A stretch of 64,000 nt of DNA from SHLQ01 sp964517125 (GTDB lineage Bacteria > Actinomycetota > Acidimicrobiia > Acidimicrobiales > SHLQ01). A program made the translations under genes and the position numbers. Position 1 is the stretch's first letter. Every line of letters begins with the position of its first letter. The notes beneath the pieces are model-generated. The model was not told the origin of the DNA. It saw nothing but the letters and a program-made list of their open reading frames with translations, and did no database searches. The stretch covers positions 1 to 64,000 of the forward strand of contig CAZFBD010000008.1 of NCBI GenBank assembly GCA_964517125.1, read 5' to 3'. Positions 33,788-42,569 of this stretch are shown one piece after another.

Positions 33788-33877
33788 ATGAGCACGAGGA
33801 AGCTGATTCTCACCTCTCTGGCCCTGGGCGTCGTGATACTTGTCGCCTTTGCCGTGCAGGTGGTGATCGCCGCCTAG
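33788..33877 (+). CDS. Putative 29-residue single-span membrane peptide
   Basis: ATG at 33788 opens a 29-codon frame: MSTRKLIL, then a hydrophobic span (SLALGVVILVAFAVQVVIAA) to a TAG. The basic N terminus and clean hydrophobic helix are what a genuine small membrane protein looks like. An overlapping out-of-frame reading from 33781 has no such structure. The stop codon sits in the loop and arm of a perfect 9-bp hairpin. It lies 40 bp upstream of lpd. No clear ribosome site is visible, and the call rests on composition alone. Confidence 0.42.
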   Translation: MSTRKLILTSLALGVVILVAFAVQVVIAA

Positions 33878-33885
33878 CGGCGATC
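33865..33885 (+). terminator. Perfect 9-bp hairpin over the small-ORF stop, upstream of lpd
   Basis: GATCGCCGC (33865-33873) and GCGGCGATC (33877-33885) pair perfectly around CTA. There is no T tract. It could be an intrinsic terminator-like or attenuating hairpin, or a translational control element, lying 33 bp before the lpd start. Confidence 0.45.
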
Positions 33886-33917
33886 AGGATCCGCTCCTTG
33901 GACGAGGAGAACAACAA

Positions 33918-35327
33918 ATGTCGGATCATTTTGATGTCGTCGTGATTGGCGGCGGACCAGGCGGATATGCGGCCGCCCTCTACGGTGCCGCCGCAGGTCT
34001 GAACGTGGCGATGATCGAGAAGAGCAACGTGGGCGGCACGTGCCTGCACGTCGGGTGTATCCCGGCCAAGGAACTCCTGGAGACCGCAGCCGTGTTCCGC
34101 GCGGTGTCCCACGCAGAAACCTTCGGAATCACGACCTCGGAACCCGTCGTCGATTTCAGCGTCACCCAGACTCGCAAGCAGAAGGTCATCGACACTCTCA
34201 CGAACGGACTGAGCGCGTTGCTCAAGCATCGCAAGGTCACCGTGTACGACGGCATTGGCTCGGTGTTCTCCGTGGGCGCCCAGAAGGCCGTGAACATCAG
34301 TGGTGGCGCCTCTGGCGACGTGCAGGTCACCGGCGACAACCTCATCATCGCTGCGGGTTCCGTGCCCCGGACCATCCCCGGCTTCGATGTCGACGGAACC
34401 ACGATCGTGACCTCCGACGAGCTCCTCGCCGTCGACACCCTTCCCGCATCAGCAGCCGTCATCGGTGGCGGCGCCATCGGCATCGAGTTCGCCTCCATGA
34501 TGGCCGACCTCGGCACCAAGGTGACTGTGCTCGAAGCAATGCCCAAAATCATCCCCGGCGTCGATCCGGCTGCAGCCCGAGTCGTCGAACGGTCGCTCAA
34601 GGGCCGCGGCATCGACATCCGCACCGGCGTCATGGTGCAGGGCCACGCCGACGTCGACGGCCTCAAGCGCGTCTCCTTTGGCGACGGCGAATCCGTCGAT
34701 GTAGAGATGATCGTGCTCTCCATCGGCCGCCGCCCGTATGCCGACCTCCTCGGTCTCGACGCCGTCGGTGTGCCCGTCGACGAGCGCGGCTTCGTGCCGG
34801 TCGACTCCAGCTGCCGCACCTCGGTCCCCGGCGTGTGGGCCGTAGGTGACATCATCGCCACCGCGCAGCTTGCGCACGTGGGCTTCGCCGAAGGCATGGT
34901 CGCCATCCGCGACATCCTGGGCGAGGACCCGCAGCCCGTCGACTACCAGAACGTGCCGTGGTGCATCTACTGCCACCCTGAAGTTGCCTTCGCCGGTCAC
35001 ACCGAAGACTCGGCCAAGGAAGCCGGTTTCGACATCGTGACCTCCACCCACAAGTTCAACGGCAACGGCCGCGCCATGATCGTCGGCGAGACCGACGGAT
35101 TGGTCAAGGTCATCGCCGAGAAGACCCCCGACGGACGCGCCGGTCGAATCCTTGGTGTCCACATGGTGGGCCCCTGGGTCACCGAACAACTCGGGCAGGG
35201 CTACCTGGCCATCAACTGGGAAGCCACCGTCGATGAGGTCGCCGCGTTCATCCAACCGCACCCGACAATGAGTGAATTGTTCGGCGAGACCGTCATGGCC
35301 CTGACCGGCCGAGGCCTGCACGGGTAA
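33918..35327 (+). CDS. lpdA: Dihydrolipoyl dehydrogenase (E3)
   Basis: This 469-aa flavoprotein reoxidises dihydrolipoamide of the 2-oxoacid dehydrogenase complexes with NAD+. It has the FAD motif VVIGGGPGGYAAALYGAAAG (about 6-25), the redox disulfide in GGTCLHVGCIPAKELLE (cysteines about 41 and 46), the NAD-binding fold AAVIGGGAIGIEFASMMADLG, the second FAD contact GVWAVGDII, and the catalytic His-Glu pair in IQPHPTMSELFGE. GAGGAG about 10 nt upstream sets the ATG at 33918. It is followed 51 bp later by E2. Confidence 0.96.
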   Translation: MSDHFDVVVIGGGPGGYAAALYGAAAGLNVAMIEKSNVGGTCLHVGCIPAKELLETAAVFRAVSHAETFGITTSEPVVDFSVTQTRKQKVIDTLTNGLSALLKHRKVTVYDGIGSVFSVGAQKAVNISGGASGDVQVTGDNLIIAAGSVPRTIPGFDVDGTTIVTSDELLAVDTLPASAAVIGGGAIGIEFASMMADLGTKVTVLEAMPKIIPGVDPAAARVVERSLKGRGIDIRTGVMVQGHADVDGLKRVSFGDGESVDVEMIVLSIGRRPYADLLGLDAVGVPVDERGFVPVDSSCRTSVPGVWAVGDIIATAQLAHVGFAEGMVAIRDILGEDPQPVDYQNVPWCIYCHPEVAFAGHTEDSAKEAGFDIVTSTHKFNGNGRAMIVGETDGLVKVIAEKTPDGRAGRILGVHMVGPWVTEQLGQGYLAINWEATVDEVAAFIQPHPTMSELFGETVMALTGRGLHG

Positions 35328-35378
35328 TGTGTCAGGCGCACCACGACAATCTGCATCCACCAAGGAGCACCAACTTTC

Positions 35379-37330
35379 ATGACTGACATCACCCTTCCCC
35401 TTCTGGGAGAGTCCGTGACCGAGGGAACCATCACGCAGTGGTTCAAGCAGGTTGGTGACACGATCGCCGAGGACGAGGCATTGTTCGAGGTATCCACCGA
35501 CAAGGTGGACTCCGAGGTGCCATCTCCGGTCTCCGGAGTGATCACAGAAATTCTGGTCCCCGAAGGCGAGACGATCGAGGTCGGAACCGTCCTGGCCCGG
35601 GTGGGTGACGCAGCAGCTGCTCCGGCCGCCGCCGCAGCATCGGAGCCCGTGGCCGCGCCGGCTCCTGAGCCCGCCCCGGTGGCCGAGGCCGCTCCAGCAC
35701 CAGCACCAGCTCCCGAGCCGGCACCGGCCCCCGAGCCTGCCGCCGCTCCGGCTGGCGCGATGACCGACGTTGCGCTTCCCATGCTGGGTGAGTCCGTGAC
35801 CGAGGGAACCATCACGCAGTGGTTCAAGCAGGTTGGCGACGCCANNNNNNNNNNNNNNNNNNNNNNNNNNNNNNNNNNNNNNNNNNNNNNNNNNNNNNNN
35901 NNNNNNNNNNNNNNNNNNNNNNNNNNNNNNNNNNNNNNNNNNNNGAGTCCGTGACCGAGGGAACCATCACGCAGTGGTTCAAGCAGGTTGGCGACGCCAT
36001 CGCCGAGGACGAGGCATTGTTCGAGGTCTCCACCGACAAGGTGGACTCCGAGGTGCCGTCACCGGTTGCTGGCGTGGTGGCCGAAATTCTCGTTCCCGAA
36101 GGTGAGACCGTTGAGGTCGGAACCATCCTTGCCCGAGTCGGTGTCGCCGGAGCTGCACCCGCGCCGGCGCCTGCTGCTCCTGCCCCCGCTCCCGCTGCCC
36201 CGGCACCTGCTGCTCCAGCTCCCGCGGCGCCGGCGCCCGAACCCGCCGCCGCTCCCGAGCCCCCGGCCGCACCCGCCCCAGCTTCCGCAGCGCCTGCTGC
36301 TGACCTGTCCGGCATGGTGCTCTCACCGGTGGTCCGTCGTCTGATCAGCGAAAACAACCTCGACCCGTCCACCATCACGGGAACCGGCGTTGGTGGCCGG
36401 ATCACCCGCAAGGACGTCGAACAGGTCGTTCAGGCAAACGCCGCTGGCACCGCACCGGCGCCAGCACCGGCCCCGGCTGCTCCAGCGCCCGCCGCCCCGG
36501 CACCAGCCGCCCCCGCAGCGCCTGCTGCAGAGGCTCCGGCTCCTCCTGCCCCCGCCGCTCCTGCGGCCCCGGCAGCCCCAGCGCCGGCGGCACCGGCCCC
36601 TGCTGCGCCAGTCACGGGTGGTACCACGGTTCCGCTCAACAACATCCGGCGCAAGACCGCGGAACACATGGTCATGTCCAAGGCCACGTCGCCACATGTG
36701 CTCACCGCCATGGAGGTCGACTTCGAAGCCGTCGAGGTCGTGCGTCGCAACAACAAGGCGGCGTGGAAGTCCGAAGAGGGCTTCAGCCTCACGTACCTGC
36801 CATTCATCCTCCGGGCCGTCGCCGACGCCATGCGTGACTTCCCCATGATGAACGCCTCGCTGCACGACGACGAGGTCGTCCTGCATTCCGACCTGAACGT
36901 GGCGATCGCCGTCGACCTCAACTTCGACGGCCTTCTTGCACCCGTGGTCAAGAACGTCGAAGGCAAGCGGCTCCGTCAGCTGTCACGCGACGTTGTCGAC
37001 ATCGCCACACGTGCCCGTACCAAGAAGGTCACCCCCGACGACCTGTCCGGCGGAACCTTCACGATCACGAACCCCGGCCAGTACGGCACCATGATGCAAT
37101 TCCCCATCATCAACCAGCCGCAGGTCGCCATCCTCTCCACCGATGGCGTCCACCGGAAGCCCGTCGTGGTGACCGACTCCTTCGGTAGCGAGAGCATCGC
37201 CATCCACTCCGTTGGTGTGCTGGCGCTGGCCTGGGATCACCGTGCATTCGACGGCGCCTACGCAGCCGCCTTCCTGGCCAAGCTGCGCGACATCATCGAG
37301 ACCACCGACTGGGAAGCCGAAATCAGCTGA
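35379..37330 (+). CDS. Dihydrolipoamide acyltransferase (E2) with repeated lipoyl domains (assembly gap inside)
   Basis: This is the E2 core of the 2-oxoacid dehydrogenase complex. The first lipoyl domain (residues 1-80) has the lipoylated lysine in EVSTDKVDSEVPSP (Lys42). An Ala/Pro linker follows, then a second lipoyl domain interrupted by 100 N (35845-35944). After the gap come a lipoyl domain, long Ala/Pro linkers, the E3-binding domain (LSPVVRRLISENNLDPSTITGTG) and the catalytic domain with WDHRAFDGAYAA (HxxxDG). The frame on either side of the gap differs by one base only because N100 is arbitrary. The 55 bases before the gap recur exactly after it, and collapsing them gives an intact two-lipoyl protein of about 598 aa. 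Actinobacterial E2s of this type serve both pyruvate and 2-oxoglutarate dehydrogenase, fitting aceE in the same window. Confidence 0.93.
35845..35944. other. Assembly gap (100 N) flanked by an identical 55-bp sequence
   Basis: 35790-35844 and 35945-35999 are identical over 55 bp and lie in the repeated lipoyl-domain coding sequence. This looks like two contigs overlapping by a k-mer that were scaffolded instead of merged, so the gap may contain no missing sequence, or one collapsed lipoyl repeat. Confidence 0.9.
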
Positions 37331-39234
37331 CCCCCACATCTGTCGCCGCCGACCGTCGCCCCACGGGTGCCCGGTTCGACCGCGACCCGGTTCTCGGCCA
37401 GCAACGTCCGCTGCGGGCCCGTTGGCTTGGTCGTGTCACCTATGGCGACGCGTGGCAGCTTCAGCGCAGGTTGTACGACGGCTCGCCCGACAACCACCTG
37501 CTCCTTCTGGAGCACAACCCCGTCTTCACCCTTGGTGCCCGCGCCTCGCTCGACAACCTGTTGGTGGATCCCGCCGACCATGGAGCCGAGCTCGTCACGG
37601 CCGACCGCGGTGGCGACATCACCTGGCACGGCCCGGGACAGCTCGTCGGGTATCCCATCGTGTGGGTGCCCGGGAAACGTGGCGGCGGCATGGCCGACAC
37701 GGTGGCCTACGTGCACACCGTCGAACAACTCATCATCGACACGCTCACCGACCTGGGCCTGCCCGACGTCGGTCGCCTTCACGACTATCCCGGCGTCTGG
37801 GTGGAGGCGAACTCCGAGACGCCGCGAAAGATCGCAGCAATCGGCGTTCGCCTGACCCGCGGCCGTTCCATGCACGGCTTTGCCCTCAACGTGGATCCCG
37901 ATCTCGTCTGGTTCGACCGCATGGTCCCCTGCGGTATCGACGACAAAGCCGTCACCTCGCTGGCCGCCGAGGGGATCGATGTCGACATGCGAACCGTCGT
38001 CGACCGAATCGTCGCCCATGGCGAACAGCAGTGGGGCAACGGACTCGACCGCCAGGACGTCGTCTGGCGGGAACGTCCTGAAGACCTCACCCCATTCTCC
38101 CGCGGCGAAGGACCCGGCGCCGTCGCCGGAACCCCCGATTCGCCTCTGCTTACGCCGGGCACTTCCGGCCCGGATCCCCAGAACGCGTCTCCTGAGGCTG
38201 AGGCGTTGTCTTCGCCGGGCACTTCCGGCCCGAATCCCCAGAACGGGTCTGCTGAGGCTGAGGCGTTGTCGGCGCCGGGCACTTCCGGCGCTGCTGACTT
38301 CCAGGCGCATTTGGAGGGTACGTCGGTTCGGCTGACCGGACGACTTGCGGAGGCTGGCGTCACCACCGGTCTGCAGATCTCCTCCCGCAAACCCGACTGG
38401 ATGCGAGTCAAGGCCGACATGGGTCCCGAATACCGACGACTCAAATCGGTCATGCGCAGCCTCGACCTCGTCACCGTGTGCGAAGAAGCCGGCTGCCCGA
38501 ACATCTTCGATTGCTGGAACGACGGCACCGCCACCTTCATGGTCTGCGGTGAACGCTGCACGCGCAAATGTGGGTTCTGCCTCGTCGACACCCGTCATCC
38601 CGAGGCCGTCGACCCCAACGAACCCGCCAAGGTCGCCGAAGCGGTCGAGAAGATGGGCCTGGACTACGCGGTCATCACCATGGTCGCCCGCGACGATCTG
38701 TCCGACGGCGGGGCCGAGCATGTCGCCCAGACCGTCCGAGCCATCCGCGACCGCACGCCCGGTGCTCGAGTCGAAGTGCTCATCTCGGACTGCAAGGGCG
38801 ACGGCGACTCGCTCGATGTCATCAACGCGGCCCGTCCCGACGTTCTCAACCACAACATCGAGACCGTCCCCAGGCTGCAACGGGTGGCTCGACCATCGGC
38901 CTCGTACGCCCGAAGCCTTGCCGTTCTCGCACGTGCCGCCGACGCCGGCCTCGTCACGAAGTCGTCAATCATCGTTGGCATGGGCGAGACGTTCGACGAG
39001 GTCGTGTCCACCATGGCCGACCTCGCGGCGATCGGCGTCGACATCGTGACCGTTGGCCAGTACCTGCGGCCGACATCGAACCATCTTCCGGTCGCCCGTT
39101 GGTGGGAACCCGCGGAGTTCGACGAACTGAAGCGGATCGGCGAAGACGAGCTCGGTCTGTCGCACGTCGAAGCAAGCCCGCTGACCCGGTCCAGCTACCA
39201 CGCAAAACAGGGCGAAGCCGCCGCCAGGGCGTGA
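37327..39234 (+). CDS. lipB-lipA: Fused octanoyltransferase-lipoyl synthase (LipB-LipA)
   Basis: One uninterrupted frame encodes both lipoate-making enzymes. The LipB part (about 1-250) has WLGRVTYGDAWQLQRR, GGDITWHGPGQLVGYP (about 93-108), the catalytic lysine in RKIAAIGVRLTRG and the catalytic cysteine in MVPCGIDDKAVTSL. The LipA part (about 330-635) has the auxiliary cluster CEEAGCPNIFDCW, the radical-SAM motif CTRKCGFC and the closing RSSYHA. A linker made of two 60-bp repeats joins them. LipB's conserved start lies upstream of the first ATG/GTG/TTG in frame (TTG 37471). I place the start at a CTG (37327) that overlaps the E2 stop as CTGA; CTG 37411 is an alternative. Octanoyl transfer to E2 and sulfur insertion would be done by one 635-aa protein encoded next to its substrate. 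Confidence 0.88.
   Translation: MTPTSVAADRRPTGARFDRDPVLGQQRPLRARWLGRVTYGDAWQLQRRLYDGSPDNHLLLLEHNPVFTLGARASLDNLLVDPADHGAELVTADRGGDITWHGPGQLVGYPIVWVPGKRGGGMADTVAYVHTVEQLIIDTLTDLGLPDVGRLHDYPGVWVEANSETPRKIAAIGVRLTRGRSMHGFALNVDPDLVWFDRMVPCGIDDKAVTSLAAEGIDVDMRTVVDRIVAHGEQQWGNGLDRQDVVWRERPEDLTPFSRGEGPGAVAGTPDSPLLTPGTSGPDPQNASPEAEALSSPGTSGPNPQNGSAEAEALSAPGTSGAADFQAHLEGTSVRLTGRLAEAGVTTGLQISSRKPDWMRVKADMGPEYRRLKSVMRSLDLVTVCEEAGCPNIFDCWNDGTATFMVCGERCTRKCGFCLVDTRHPEAVDPNEPAKVAEAVEKMGLDYAVITMVARDDLSDGGAEHVAQTVRAIRDRTPGARVEVLISDCKGDGDSLDVINAARPDVLNHNIETVPRLQRVARPSASYARSLAVLARAADAGLVTKSSIIVGMGETFDEVVSTMADLAAIGVDIVTVGQYLRPTSNHLPVARWWEPAEFDELKRIGEDELGLSHVEASPLTRSSYHAKQGEAAARA
38153..38291 (+). repeat. Tandem 60-bp repeats with hairpin arms inside the lipB-lipA linker
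   Basis: Two 60-bp units (38153-38212, 38213-38272) differ at about six positions and are followed by a third partial copy (38273-38289). Each full unit starts with CCGGGC-ACTTCCG-GCCCGG, a 6-bp stem. The third copy forms GCGCCGG-GCACTT-CCGGCGC (38272-38291), a 7-bp stem. They translate in frame to PGTSGPDPQNASPEAEALSS-like units with T-richer codons than the surroundings, suggesting an inserted and amplified palindromic element. Confidence 0.8.
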
Positions 39235-39265
39235 ACGGTCGACCCCACATCACGTAACGTCGGTC

Positions 39266-39284
39266 GTGCGGCCGCGAGCCGCAC
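39266..39284 (+). terminator. Hairpin between lipBA and the M24 peptidase gene
   Basis: GTGCGGC (39266-39272) and GCCGCAC (39278-39284) pair perfectly around CGCGA in the 71-bp spacer. There is no T run. It is the best candidate for ending the lpd-E2-lipBA transcript, and leaves about 20 bp before the GGGAG ribosome site of the next gene. Confidence 0.45.
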
Positions 39285-39305
39285 ATACCGCCTGATGGGA
39301 GTTCC

Positions 39306-40406
39306 ATGTTTGCCGATCGAATCGCACGAGCCCGGTCCGAGATGGAACAGCAGGGCGTCGACGCGCTCCTCATCTCCGTGGGCGCAGACCTGCCGTACCT
39401 GACCGGCTACGAAGCGATGCCCCTGGAACGTCTGACCATGCTGGTTGTCCCGAGCAACGGCGAGGCGCAGCTGGTCATCCCCCAACTGGAAGCGCCGCTC
39501 GTGCCCGAGCGAGACGAATTCACGCTGCTGCCCTGGGGTGAGACCGAGGACCCGCTCGACCACGTGATCCGCATCCTCGGCGGCGCAACGGAAGTTGCGA
39601 TCGGCGACACCACCTGGGCGCGTTTCCTGGTTGGCCTCCTGGACCGCAAGCCCTCGCTGCACTTCCGATCTGCCGCCGAGGTCATGACACCGCTCCGAGC
39701 GGTGAAGACCGCGGACGAGCGCGACCGGCTGCGGGCCGCCGCGCATGCGGTCGACCGCATCGCAGCCAGGCTGCAATCGGGGCAGATCGATCTGGTTGGC
39801 CAAACCGAAGCTCAGGTGTCAGCCGAACTGGGGCGCCAGATCATCGAAGAAGGGCACCGCAAGGTGAACTTTGCCATCGTCGCCGCCGGCGAGAACGCTG
39901 CCAGCCCCCACCATCACCCCGGCGATCGCGTCATCCAAGCGAACGAGGTCGTCCTCTGCGACTTCGGCGGCACCATGTACGGCGACGACGGGGTTGGCTA
40001 TTGCTCCGACCTCACCCGGTGTGTGTACACGGGTCAGCCGCCGGCCGAGTTCGCCGAGTTGTACTCGGTGCTGTTCGAAGCACAGGCAGCATCGGTTGCC
40101 GCAGCCACCGTTGGCACGCCGGCCGAAGCCGTCGACCAGGCCGGGCGCGGCATCATCGCTGCTGCCGGCTACGGCGAGTACTTCGTACATCGAACCGGTC
40201 ACGGAATTGGCGTGGAGGCGCACGAGGAGCCCTACATCGTCGACGGCAACGCCACTGGCCTGGTGGCCGGCAATGCATTCTCTGTCGAGCCCGGCATCTA
40301 CGTGCCAGGAAAATGGGGTGCCCGAATCGAGGACATCGTGGTCGCTGGCGACGCCGGACCTGACCCACTCAACATGGTCGACCACAACCTGGCCGTACTG
40401 GTCTAG
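39306..40406 (+). CDS. M24 family metallopeptidase (Xaa-Pro aminopeptidase-like)
   Basis: This 366-aa pita-bread-fold peptidase removes N-terminal residues before proline or acts as prolidase. The N-terminal creatinase-like domain (about 1-125) is followed by the catalytic domain. Metal ligands are visible in LCDFGGTMYGDDGVGYCSDLTR (two Asp), HRTGHGIGVEAHEEP (His) and FSVEPGIYV (Glu), with the last Glu in WGARIEDIVVV. GGGAG sits 6-10 nt before the ATG at 39306. It converges with the acyltransferase gene; the two stops share CTAG at 40403-40406. Confidence 0.92.
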   Translation: MFADRIARARSEMEQQGVDALLISVGADLPYLTGYEAMPLERLTMLVVPSNGEAQLVIPQLEAPLVPERDEFTLLPWGETEDPLDHVIRILGGATEVAIGDTTWARFLVGLLDRKPSLHFRSAAEVMTPLRAVKTADERDRLRAAAHAVDRIAARLQSGQIDLVGQTEAQVSAELGRQIIEEGHRKVNFAIVAAGENAASPHHHPGDRVIQANEVVLCDFGGTMYGDDGVGYCSDLTRCVYTGQPPAEFAELYSVLFEAQAASVAAATVGTPAEAVDQAGRGIIAAAGYGEYFVHRTGHGIGVEAHEEPYIVDGNATGLVAGNAFSVEPGIYVPGKWGARIEDIVVAGDAGPDPLNMVDHNLAVLV

Positions 40407-41581
40407 GACCGCACCTCGACCGTTCGATCGCTCCGAGCAACATCGGCCTTCGCCACGGAGGTCCGGACATCGATACGTTCCGTGACATCAACCGTGGCCG
40501 GCTGCACTCGCCGTCGGAGGATGCGCGCTCGTGCCGGTGCTTCAACCAATCGCATCGACAGCATGGACACCAACAGCGTCGCTCCCAGCGCCACCACCCG
40601 AGTACCCAGGTGCCCGAGGTCAGGTGCGAAGTGCAGCGTTGCCACGAGCGCCGGAAGGTGCCACAAGTAGATGCCGTAGGAGTGCAGACCGATCCAGCGA
40701 AGCACCCGGCGCCGCGCTCCCGCCTGTGCGGAGAACCCCGCCAGGCTGCAGGCGATGAGGACTGCGGTTGCACCGGCGACCGCCGCCCAACCGCCGGCGG
40801 GCAGCAGCGGGTTTGCGGCGTCGACCACAAAGACGAACACACCGAGCACCGCCACCGACGCCAGGCCTGCAACCCGCAGCAGGGTTCGCTGCCGGCCAAC
40901 GTCCAGCGGTCGGACATTCAGGTGAAAGGCCAGAAGACACCCGGCCATGAGTCCGATCAGTCCGTTCGAATCGGTCGAGAACTTGAGCATCTCCACGCTG
41001 TGGTCGAACACGATCGATCGGACCGCTGTCTGCATGAGCGCCACAGCGAGGACACCGGCAGCGACCAATCCGGTGGTTCGGCTTCCCCAACGACGCGCCA
41101 CCGCAGCAAAGACGAACGGCCACACGAGGTAGAACTGCTCCTCGACCGACAACGACCACGCCATGCCCAGTGCAGGTTCACCGGCACCCGCCACGGTCAG
41201 CCAGTTTCTTGCATAGAACACCGTGGCGAGCAGCCCACGGGTCACGCCAGAGCGGTCGCCATAGACACCGAACACGAACTCGGCGATGACGATCCATGCC
41301 ACGAGCAGCGCCAGTGCAGGGAGCAATCGAGCGGCTCGCCGCCACATGAACGCGGCAATGTCCACCCGACCGGTTCGAGCACGTTCTTCAAGAAGGAGCC
41401 GCGTGATGAGAAACCCGCTCAGAACGAAGAACACATTCACGCCGATGTCGCCGCCAGGAATCAGATGGCGGGCCTGGCCGGCATAGTGAAGCGCCACCAC
41501 GAGCATGACGGCGACCGCCCGGATCAGGTCCAGGGCAGGTCGGTGACCCATGGCGGTTTGTGTGTTGGCGGACACGGTCAT
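40403..41581 (-). CDS. Acyltransferase 3 family membrane protein (OafA/YrhL-like)
   Basis: This 392-aa polytopic protein has the family N terminus ALDLIRAVAVMLVVALHYAG (catalytic His in ALHY), GVNVFFVLSGFLITRLLLEE, WRRAARLLPAL, WSLSVEEQFYLVWPF, and a late HSYGIYLWHLP motif. About ten membrane segments are visible. It transfers acyl groups from the cytoplasmic side onto extracytoplasmic glycans or lipids. There is no SGNH domain, so it is the short form. A soluble C-terminal tail of about 45 residues is acidic/basic mixed. It lies 33 bp from the stop of a membrane-protein gene on the same strand. Confidence 0.92.
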   Translation of the reverse strand: MTVSANTQTAMGHRPALDLIRAVAVMLVVALHYAGQARHLIPGGDIGVNVFFVLSGFLITRLLLEERARTGRVDIAAFMWRRAARLLPALALLVAWIVIAEFVFGVYGDRSGVTRGLLATVFYARNWLTVAGAGEPALGMAWSLSVEEQFYLVWPFVFAAVARRWGSRTTGLVAAGVLAVALMQTAVRSIVFDHSVEMLKFSTDSNGLIGLMAGCLLAFHLNVRPLDVGRQRTLLRVAGLASVAVLGVFVFVVDAANPLLPAGGWAAVAGATAVLIACSLAGFSAQAGARRRVLRWIGLHSYGIYLWHLPALVATLHFAPDLGHLGTRVVALGATLLVSMLSMRLVEAPARARILRRRVQPATVDVTERIDVRTSVAKADVARSDRTVEVRS

Positions 41582-41614
41582 CCATCGGCGAATCGCCTCG
41601 GCGACTGAGCAGGA

Positions 41615-42469
41615 TCAGGTGCGAAGCGTGGCCCGCGCCACCAGGTCCATTCCGAACGCCATGAGGATCGCCAGGTACAACAGGCCCGTCGCCGCCATGA
41701 CCGCCGAGTACTGCTTCTCTCGCAGCGCAGCCATGGTCACGAACAACAGGATGATCGTGGCAGCCGACGACGCCGCCCAGTACCAGCCGAGCTGACCGGC
41801 GAAGCCATCGTCGATGGTCCCGTTCAGGACCGACCACATGCCCGTGGGGAGGAGAAGCACGAGCAACTCGAACGGCCAGAGCGCCGCCGTCCATCGAACG
41901 AGCTCGTTCAGCGGAGAACGGCCAAGTCCGGGCTGGACCAGGTACCAGTGCCCGAGGAGCATGGCATCGGTGACCGCTCCCAGGAACGCGGCTCCAACGA
42001 CGATGCGGGCCACGCCGAGCCATGCGGGGTCGGCGGCGTCGATTCCGGCGGCGATGCAGGCAACCAGTCCGAACACCGCCGGGATCAGGTCAAGAATGGG
42101 CGGGAACTCGTCGGCGTCCTTGTCGAATCGCTGCTCGTCCTTGTCGATACCGGTCATGTCGGCGATTCGCTGGGACCGGCGTTCGACCAGTTCGCGTTGG
42201 CCCGCGACACCCGCCGACCGCCGTGCGTAGGAGACCCAGAGCGCAGCGGCACTGGCGAGAATCATCGCAACGTTGGCCACATCGCGGACCGGGACCCAGT
42301 GCGTGAACCACCCGATCACGAGCGCAATGATGCCGAACGAGATGAAGGTGATGCGCTGCAACCAGCCATATCCCAGACCCACCTCGCGGCGACGGGTGGT
42401 GATCCACAGAAAGAAGAGACCACCGGCTGCCCATTGGATCATCACCGTGGCTGCGTCGAGGTCGATCAC
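41615..42469 (-). CDS. Hypothetical polytopic membrane protein
   Basis: This protein has about eight hydrophobic segments, including VMIQWAAGGLFFLWI, ITFISFGIIALVIGWF, VANVAMILASAAALWV, LIPAVFGLVACIAAGI, IVVGAAFLGAVTDAMLL and WAASSAATIILLFVTMAAL. A hydrophilic charged loop (about 95-120) contains DMTGIDKDEQRFDKDADEFPP. I do not recognise a family. The start is uncertain between GTG 42469 (VIDLDAATVM) and GTG 42502. It is divergent from Ku and upstream of the acyltransferase gene on the same strand. Confidence 0.7.
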   Translation of the reverse strand: MIDLDAATVMIQWAAGGLFFLWITTRRREVGLGYGWLQRITFISFGIIALVIGWFTHWVPVRDVANVAMILASAAALWVSYARRSAGVAGQRELVERRSQRIADMTGIDKDEQRFDKDADEFPPILDLIPAVFGLVACIAAGIDAADPAWLGVARIVVGAAFLGAVTDAMLLGHWYLVQPGLGRSPLNELVRWTAALWPFELLVLLLPTGMWSVLNGTIDDGFAGQLGWYWAASSAATIILLFVTMAALREKQYSAVMAATGLLYLAILMAFGMDLVARATLRT

Positions 42470-42569
42470 GCAGGAAAGGCTACGGCCATACGCCCGTTCC
42501 ACACCGTCTGAACCGCTGTCGGCGCGGGCTCAACTAACCATTGCCCCACTTCTGGACGATACTTGAGTC

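Noticed and set aside
35379..36130. Duplicate sequence in E2 considered as a recent gene duplication or mobile insertion
   Set aside because: The repeats are lipoyl domains, and the exact 55-bp match at the gap is better explained by assembly.
38153..38289. Regular repeats considered as a CRISPR array
   Set aside because: Units are contiguous with no unique spacers, only two full copies, and are translated in frame within lipB-lipA.
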